Shown: positions 59,813-64,000 of the stretch, in pieces
Position numbering within the stretch: position 1 is the first letter of the stretch
Layout of the letters: every line of letters begins with the position of its first letter
DNA from: RGIG4097 sp964637515
GTDB taxonomy: Bacteria; Bacillota; Clostridia; Christensenellales; CAG-917
DNA length: 64,000 nt
Assembly (NCBI GenBank): GCA_964637515.1
Contig: CAZWUI010000002.1
Location: 88,255 to 152,254 of the forward strand
Direction: 5' to 3'
Made by a program: the position numbers and the translations under genes
The notes under the pieces: model-generated
Seen by the model: only the letters and a program-made list of their open reading frames with translations
Databases searched by the model: none
What the model was told of the DNA's origin: nothing

Positions 59813-62151
59813 AAATTACGGTAGCGAAGAGCGCAGGTTTTTGCGGTGGAGTGAAAAACGCCGTCGATACGGCTATTTCACTCGCAAAAAAATACGGAAG
59901 AATCTACACTCTCGGCGAACTCGTCCACAACGAGAACGTGACGGATTATCTGCTATCTAACGGCGTTATTTCCCTGAAAGAAGGGGAATGGTGCAATCTG
60001 CAAACGGGGGACGTCGCACTCATCCGCGCTCATGGCATTCCCGTCGAAACCGAAAAAGAATTGAGAAACCGCGGGGTAGTCCTATTCGACGCGACCTGTC
60101 CCGTCGTAAAAAAGATACATAAAATCGTGAGTGAAAGGCGGGAAGCGGGGGATTTCGTCTACGTCGTCGGGGACGAAAATCACGACGAAGTCGTCGGTAG
60201 CGTGTCTTATGCAGGTGATAACGGCAAGGTAATCGCGGACGTTGACGAGCTTGAAATCGGTGAAAAATCCGTGTCCGTCGTCTTCCAAACCACCATTTTG
60301 GCGGACAAATTTCAAAAATTTGTTGATTTTCAAACAAATTTCCAAAAAAAACACGGAAAATTAGTTGGCATTTTCAATACTATTTGTTATACTACTAAAG
60401 CAAGACAAGAGGAAGCGCGCGCACTTGCAGGCGTTTCGGATTGCATCATCGTCATCGGAAGTAGGTCGAGCGCGAATACGCATAGGCTCTTTGAGGTGGC
60501 TGTCGAAGTCAATCCAAATACCTTCTTCGTGCAGAGCACTGCCGACGTCAAATCAATAAAGCAAAAACAATTTAACAGCATATCAATCGTCGCAGGAGCA
60601 TCGACTCCGCCTTGGTTGATACAGGAGGTAACAAAACTTATGAGTGAAACTGAACTCAAAGACACAGCAGTTGAAGTGAAAGAAGAGCAAGCACTTCAGG
60701 AACAAAACACTACCGCAGAAGCAGCTCCCGAAAAGGAACTCACCATGGAAGACGTTATTGCGTCTAATCACGTTGGCGGTTATGTCAACTACAAAGCCGG
60801 AAAGCGCATCAAAGGCACCGTCCTCAGCGCAGACGACAACGGCATCTACGTAAGCATCGGCGGTAAGAAAGACGGTTTCATTGATAAGACCGACGCGGAA
60901 ATCGACGGCAATTACAATCCTGCTAACTACAAGAAAGACGACGCTATCGAAGCAATCATCACCGGCGCAAGCAACAAAGAGTACGTCATCCTCTCCAAGA
61001 AAGAAGTCGACATCAAACTCGCCGAAGAAGCAGAAGCAGAGAAGGCACTCAATGCAGGCGATTTCGATCTCGTCATCACCGAAGTCGTGAAAGGCGGTCT
61101 CAGAGGCAGACTCGGTTCCTACACCGTGTTCGTTCCCGCAAGCCAAATCAGAATCGGCTACGTCAAGAACCTCGAAGATTACAAAGGCAAAACCCTTCAC
61201 GTCACTCTCATGCCTCCCAAGGAAAAGGAAGGCGCGGAAGATCAAGAAGATAAGCCCGCAAAACGCTCCAAATATTTGTTCGCATCCGCACGCTTGATCC
61301 TTGAACGCGAGAAACAAGCAAAAGAAGACGAATTCTGGAACAATATCCACATCCACGACATCGTCAACGGCAAAGTCAAGAGATTTACGGCATTCGGCGC
61401 ATTCGTCAGCGTTAAAGGCTTTGATTGCCTCGCTCACATCTCCGAACTCAGCTGGAACAAGATCACCGATCCCAGCACCGTTCTCACTATCGGTGAAAGC
61501 TATGACTTCGTCGTCCTCAAACTCGACAGAGCAACCGGCAAAATCTCCCTCGGTTATAAACAACTTCAAAAGAAGCCCTATGAAGCGGCAGCGGAAAAAT
61601 TCCCCGTCGGCACCATCATCAAAGGTAAAGTCGAAAGAATCTTCCCCTATGGCGCATTCATCTCTATCTGCGAAGGCGTTGACGGTCTTGTTCACGTGTC
61701 CCAAATCTCTCACAACTGGATCAAGGATGCAAACGAAATCCTCAAAGTCGGCGAAGAAGTCGAAGCGAAGATCATCGGATTTGAAGAGAACCGCATAACC
61801 CTTTCCATCAAGGAATTGCTCCCCGCACCCGAAGAAACCGCATCCGAAGCACCCGTTGCAGAAGGCGAAGAAAACGAAGAGAAACCCGCAAGAAAATCCT
61901 CTCGCGTCAAGAAGTTCGAAGAAAAAGTCGCAGAAGGCGAAGAAAAGAAAGAACGTCGTTCTCGCAAGGCAGCGGCAGACACTTCTTCCGAACCCAAGGA
62001 ATGGCACTCCGGTGGCTCCAGTGCATCTTCTCTCAGCGACTTGTTCAAGGATCTGAAACTTGACCTCGAAGCAGAAGAAAAAGCAGCAGAAGAAGCACCC
62101 GCGGCACCCAAAAAGACCACTCGCAAGAAGAAAACCGAAGATGCAGAATAA
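59809..62151 (+). CDS. ispH-rpsA: IspH fused to ribosomal protein S1
   Basis: A 780-aa bifunctional protein. Residues 1-285 are IspH (LytB), the last enzyme of the MEP isoprenoid pathway; iron-sulfur Cys residues lie in AGFCGGVKNA (Cys12), DATCPVVKK (about 97) and NTICYTTKARQ (about 193). Residues 310-690 hold four S1 repeats (GKRIKGTVLSADDNGIYVSIGG; LVITEVVKGGLRGRLG; VNGKVKRFTAFGAFVSVKG; IKGKVERIFPYGAFISICEG). A charged Lys/Glu/Ala tail ends the chain. This fusion is known in Clostridia. Confidence 0.97.
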   Translation: MKITVAKSAGFCGGVKNAVDTAISLAKKYGRIYTLGELVHNENVTDYLLSNGVISLKEGEWCNLQTGDVALIRAHGIPVETEKELRNRGVVLFDATCPVVKKIHKIVSERREAGDFVYVVGDENHDEVVGSVSYAGDNGKVIADVDELEIGEKSVSVVFQTTILADKFQKFVDFQTNFQKKHGKLVGIFNTICYTTKARQEEARALAGVSDCIIVIGSRSSANTHRLFEVAVEVNPNTFFVQSTADVKSIKQKQFNSISIVAGASTPPWLIQEVTKLMSETELKDTAVEVKEEQALQEQNTTAEAAPEKELTMEDVIASNHVGGYVNYKAGKRIKGTVLSADDNGIYVSIGGKKDGFIDKTDAEIDGNYNPANYKKDDAIEAIITGASNKEYVILSKKEVDIKLAEEAEAEKALNAGDFDLVITEVVKGGLRGRLGSYTVFVPASQIRIGYVKNLEDYKGKTLHVTLMPPKEKEGAEDQEDKPAKRSKYLFASARLILEREKQAKEDEFWNNIHIHDIVNGKVKRFTAFGAFVSVKGFDCLAHISELSWNKITDPSTVLTIGESYDFVVLKLDRATGKISLGYKQLQKKPYEAAAEKFPVGTIIKGKVERIFPYGAFISICEGVDGLVHVSQISHNWIKDANEILKVGEEVEAKIIGFEENRITLSIKELLPAPEETASEAPVAEGEENEEKPARKSSRVKKFEEKVAEGEEKKERRSRKAAADTSSEPKEWHSGGSSASSLSDLFKDLKLDLEAEEKAAEEAPAAPKKTTRKKKTEDAE

Positions 62152-62164
62152 TTGATGCAAACAG

Positions 62165-62194
62165 AAACGGCACCGAAATCGGTGCCGTTTTTAT
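62165..62194 (+). terminator. terminator after ispH-rpsA
   Basis: AAACGGCACCG (62165-62175) pairs with CGGTGCCGTTT (62180-62190), loop AAAT, T run. The 185 bases that follow, up to the end of the convergent fusion gene, hold no feature I can support. Confidence 0.92.
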
Positions 62195-62379
62195 TTGCAT
62201 TAAATTATTTAGATTGAATGAGAGTGGACGGAAACTCGGTTTTAAATCGGTGTTTAGTTTTTTTGCTTATGAGTTTTGTTTTTGCCTAATTGCTAATTTG
62301 AGTTTTTGCCGAGTTATGCAATTTGCAGTTTGCACTTGCTCTTATATTGTGTTTTTCACTCTATGCCTGTAGCTAGTCG

Positions 62380-63639
62380 TTACAAGGGGAGTGTTGTGAG
62401 TTTCTTTTGCAATTCTTTTATTGCGTTTTTTGCAAGTGAGTCGCATTCGTTGTTGAGTTCGTTGTTTGCGTGTCCTTTGACTTTCACAAACGTGACTTTG
62501 TGTTTTTGCATTAGGTCGAGAAGTTCGAGCCATAAATCAACGTTTTTCACTTCTTCCTTGCTTGAGGTTCGCCAACCGTTGAGTTGCCAGCCGTAAATCC
62601 AACCTTCGTTGATAGAATTTATCGCGTAGGCACTGTCACTATACACAGAAACTTTCTTCTGACTTCCTTCGACCGCTTTAAGACCTTCGATAATTCCTTG
62701 AAGTTCCATGCGATTGTTCGTCGTTTCACGCTCCGCACCGCTCAATTTTCTCGTACCGTTTTCGTTTATGACGATTGCGCTCCAACCGCCTACACCGGGA
62801 TTACCCGAGCATGCGCCGTCCGTATATACGGTGATTTCTTGGATTTTGTTTCCTGCAAGTTCGGCACTGCGGTTTCTACACTTTATCATTCCGTCAATCA
62901 CGATTTGTTCGAGATTGTTGTTGCGGTAGTGTTCGACTGCTTGAATGGTCGTTCCTCCTTTTGAGCATACCGCATCCACCATTTCGCCGATAGGTTTCGT
63001 GCTATTTTCAACCATTTTGACTGCGCCCGTTATCGTTTGTAGGGCAAGGGTAGTTGCGGTTTGTTTGTCAAGACCGCCGTCCATACCGCCTCTAATCAAC
63101 GCTTCGATGAACATATACACGTACGCAGGGCCCGAACCTGATAGAGAAGTCACTGCATCGAAAAGATTTTCGTCGATGATGACTACATTCCCGACCGCTT
63201 TGAAAACGTTCAAAACGAATTCGTCTTGCTTTCCGCTAAATGCGATTGCCGACATGCCTTCGCCGACGGTCGCGGGCATATTGGGCATTATTCTTGCGTA
63301 ATTTCTATCGCCGAGTGCGGATTTGAGTTTGTTTATCGAAACGCCCGCCATAATCGAAATCACATTTTTTGCGTTGATAAACTTTGCGATTTCGTCAAAA
63401 ACTTCGGGGGCAATCTGCGGTTTGACCGCAAAAAGTACATATTCGCTTGACGATGCGAGCATAGCGTTGTCCGTTGTGAAATGCACGCCGAGAGAAGTGA
63501 AAAAATCTCTCTTTCCGTCCTGTACGTCGCTGATTGCGATTTGTTCGGGGGAAAGGACTTCGCCTTTCAAAATGCCCTGCAAAATGGCGGTTGCCATATT
63601 GCCTGCACCTATGATACCGAGTTTGAATTTATTTTCCAT
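62380..63639 (-). CDS. pyrroline-5-carboxylate reductase fused to ribonuclease HI
   Basis: A continuous 419-aa frame. Residues 1-262 are ProC: KLGIIGAGNMATAILQG (NAD(P) site), FAVKPQ, MPNMPATVGEGM, and the signature SLSGSGPAYVYMFIEAL with CSKGGTTIQAVEH. Residues about 267-419 are RNase HI with its acidic site: YTDGACSGNPGVGGWS (Asp), NRMELQGII (Glu), VYSDSAYAI (Asp) and KVKGHANNELNNECDSLA (His, Asp). The linker is only a few residues (RSAELAGNKIQEI). ProC ends proline synthesis; RNase HI removes RNA from DNA hybrids, with no known link. ATG at 63639 with GGAG upstream; an earlier in-frame start at 63663 lacks support. Confidence 0.92.
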   Translation of the reverse strand: MENKFKLGIIGAGNMATAILQGILKGEVLSPEQIAISDVQDGKRDFFTSLGVHFTTDNAMLASSSEYVLFAVKPQIAPEVFDEIAKFINAKNVISIMAGVSINKLKSALGDRNYARIMPNMPATVGEGMSAIAFSGKQDEFVLNVFKAVGNVVIIDENLFDAVTSLSGSGPAYVYMFIEALIRGGMDGGLDKQTATTLALQTITGAVKMVENSTKPIGEMVDAVCSKGGTTIQAVEHYRNNNLEQIVIDGMIKCRNRSAELAGNKIQEITVYTDGACSGNPGVGGWSAIVINENGTRKLSGAERETTNNRMELQGIIEGLKAVEGSQKKVSVYSDSAYAINSINEGWIYGWQLNGWRTSSKEEVKNVDLWLELLDLMQKHKVTFVKVKGHANNELNNECDSLAKNAIKELQKKLTTLPL

Positions 63640-63656
63640 AATATCTCCAAATAAAA

Positions 63657-63685
63657 TTGACATTTGTCGACGTTGTTGCTACAAT
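63657..63685 (+). promoter_or_regulatory. sigma-A promoter of tRNA-Trp
   Basis: TTGACA (63657-63662), 17-base spacer, TACAAT (63680-63685), 20 bases before the tRNA. Confidence 0.85.
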
Positions 63686-63704
63686 AGTTGCATATTGAAC
63701 GCAT

Positions 63705-63779
63705 AGGGGGGTGGCTCAACGGTAGAGCAGCGGTCTCCAAAACCGCCGGTTGCGTGTTCGAATCGCGTCCCCCCTGCCA
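63705..63779 (+). tRNA. tRNA-Trp (anticodon CCA)
   Basis: Acceptor AGGGGGG (63705-63711) pairs with CCCCCCT, discriminator G, CCA encoded (63777-63779). D-arm GCTCAACGGTAGAGC, anticodon stem GCGGT/ACCGC with anticodon CCA at 63737-63739, T-loop TTCGAAT. Confidence 0.95.
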
Positions 63780-64000
63780 AGAAAAGTCCAAAAAATTTTG
63801 GGCTTTTTCTTTTTGCCCGGAGCGATTCTCACTCGCAATCATCCACTGCGCCGATTGCTTGTGTCTGTCGGTTGCGTGTGACGCTGCACTCTGCAAGTGA
63901 ACTTGCCGTTTCGCTATTTTACGAATCGCGTCCCCCCTGCCAAGAAAAGTCCAAAAAATTTTGGGCTTTTTCTTTTTGCCCGGAGCGATTCTCACTCGCA
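63759..64000. repeat. 79-base direct repeat carrying the tRNA-Trp 3' end
   Basis: Bases 63759-63837 are identical to 63922-64000. Each copy starts CGAATCGCG (tRNA T-arm), runs through the acceptor 3' strand and CCA, then a hairpin (AAGTCCAAAA with TTTTGGGCTT, T run), then CACTCGCA. The period is 163 bases and the second copy is cut by the window end. The spacer between copies holds CGGTTGCGTGT, which also occurs in the tRNA. Confidence 0.9.

Noticed and set aside
59809..62151. IspH-S1 fusion as a novel protein
   Set aside because: This fusion is already known in many Clostridia and is not new here.
1..64000. CRISPR arrays, prophage or insertion sequences
   Set aside because: No regularly spaced repeat array, transposase, integrase or phage gene was seen on either strand; the only repeats are those listed.

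Overview
The window reads as ordinary chromosome from an endospore-forming, Gram-positive, Clostridia-like bacterium (Firmicutes), probably an uncultured lineage assembled from metagenome data. Sporulation genes support this: spoIIGA-sigE-sigG, an uninterrupted sigK, spoIVB, gerW, a pdaB-type deacetylase and a Spo0A DNA-binding domain. Further support comes from the ftsZ-spoIIGA-sigE-sigG-ylmC-nrdR and scpA-scpB-DUF2953-gerW-dac-rluB gene orders and the IspH-S1 fusion. Peptidoglycan is predicted to be the meso-diaminopimelate type (MurE DNPR motif, lysA). Two 100-N gaps are each flanked by identical 55-base copies and look like scaffolding joins of overlapping contigs.

Layout: 1-5.9 kb obg (5' cut), rlmI, a membrane protein, a NadD-YqeK fusion, rsfS and small genes. 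5.9-11.7 kb is one tight unit behind a consensus promoter and an FMN riboswitch: a riboflavin-uptake protein fused to TsaE, then tsaB, rimI, an alpha/beta hydrolase, a membrane-anchored MurF and ddl. 11.7-20.2 kb: palindromic intergenic repeats, icd, a repeat-bearing membrane protein, pdaB, a two-OB SSB, a GH36 galactosidase, yggS, lspA and an RluD-type synthase. 20.2-28 kb: rqcH, tig-clpP-clpX-ysxC, a phosphoesterase and a Cys-rich possible coat protein.

28.2-41.2 kb is a reduced division and cell-wall cluster: mraZ, rsmH, an FtsL-position protein, pbpB, murE, mraY, murD, ftsW, murA, a divergent ftsA and ftsZ. It lacks murF (found beside ddl instead), murG, murC, murB and ftsQ. 41.2-50.3 kb is sporulation control. 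50.4-63.7 kb holds lysA, scpAB, the gerW region, rluB, surE, a flavoprotein, cmk, plsC, ispH-rpsA, a ProC-RNase H fusion and tRNA-Trp, whose 3' end is repeated downstream.

The most notable observations are: (1) the Spo0A slot next to spoIVB encodes only the effector domain, with no receiver; (2) a RibU-TsaE fusion puts t6A and wall genes behind an FMN riboswitch; (3) several genes have a -10 box exactly six bases before the ATG and no Shine-Dalgarno, which predicts leaderless mRNAs; (4) a ProC-RNase HI fusion; (5) a hairpin that buries the sigG ribosome-binding site; (6) an FtsA with degenerate nucleotide-binding motifs. All calls are from reading the sequence; no database search was run.
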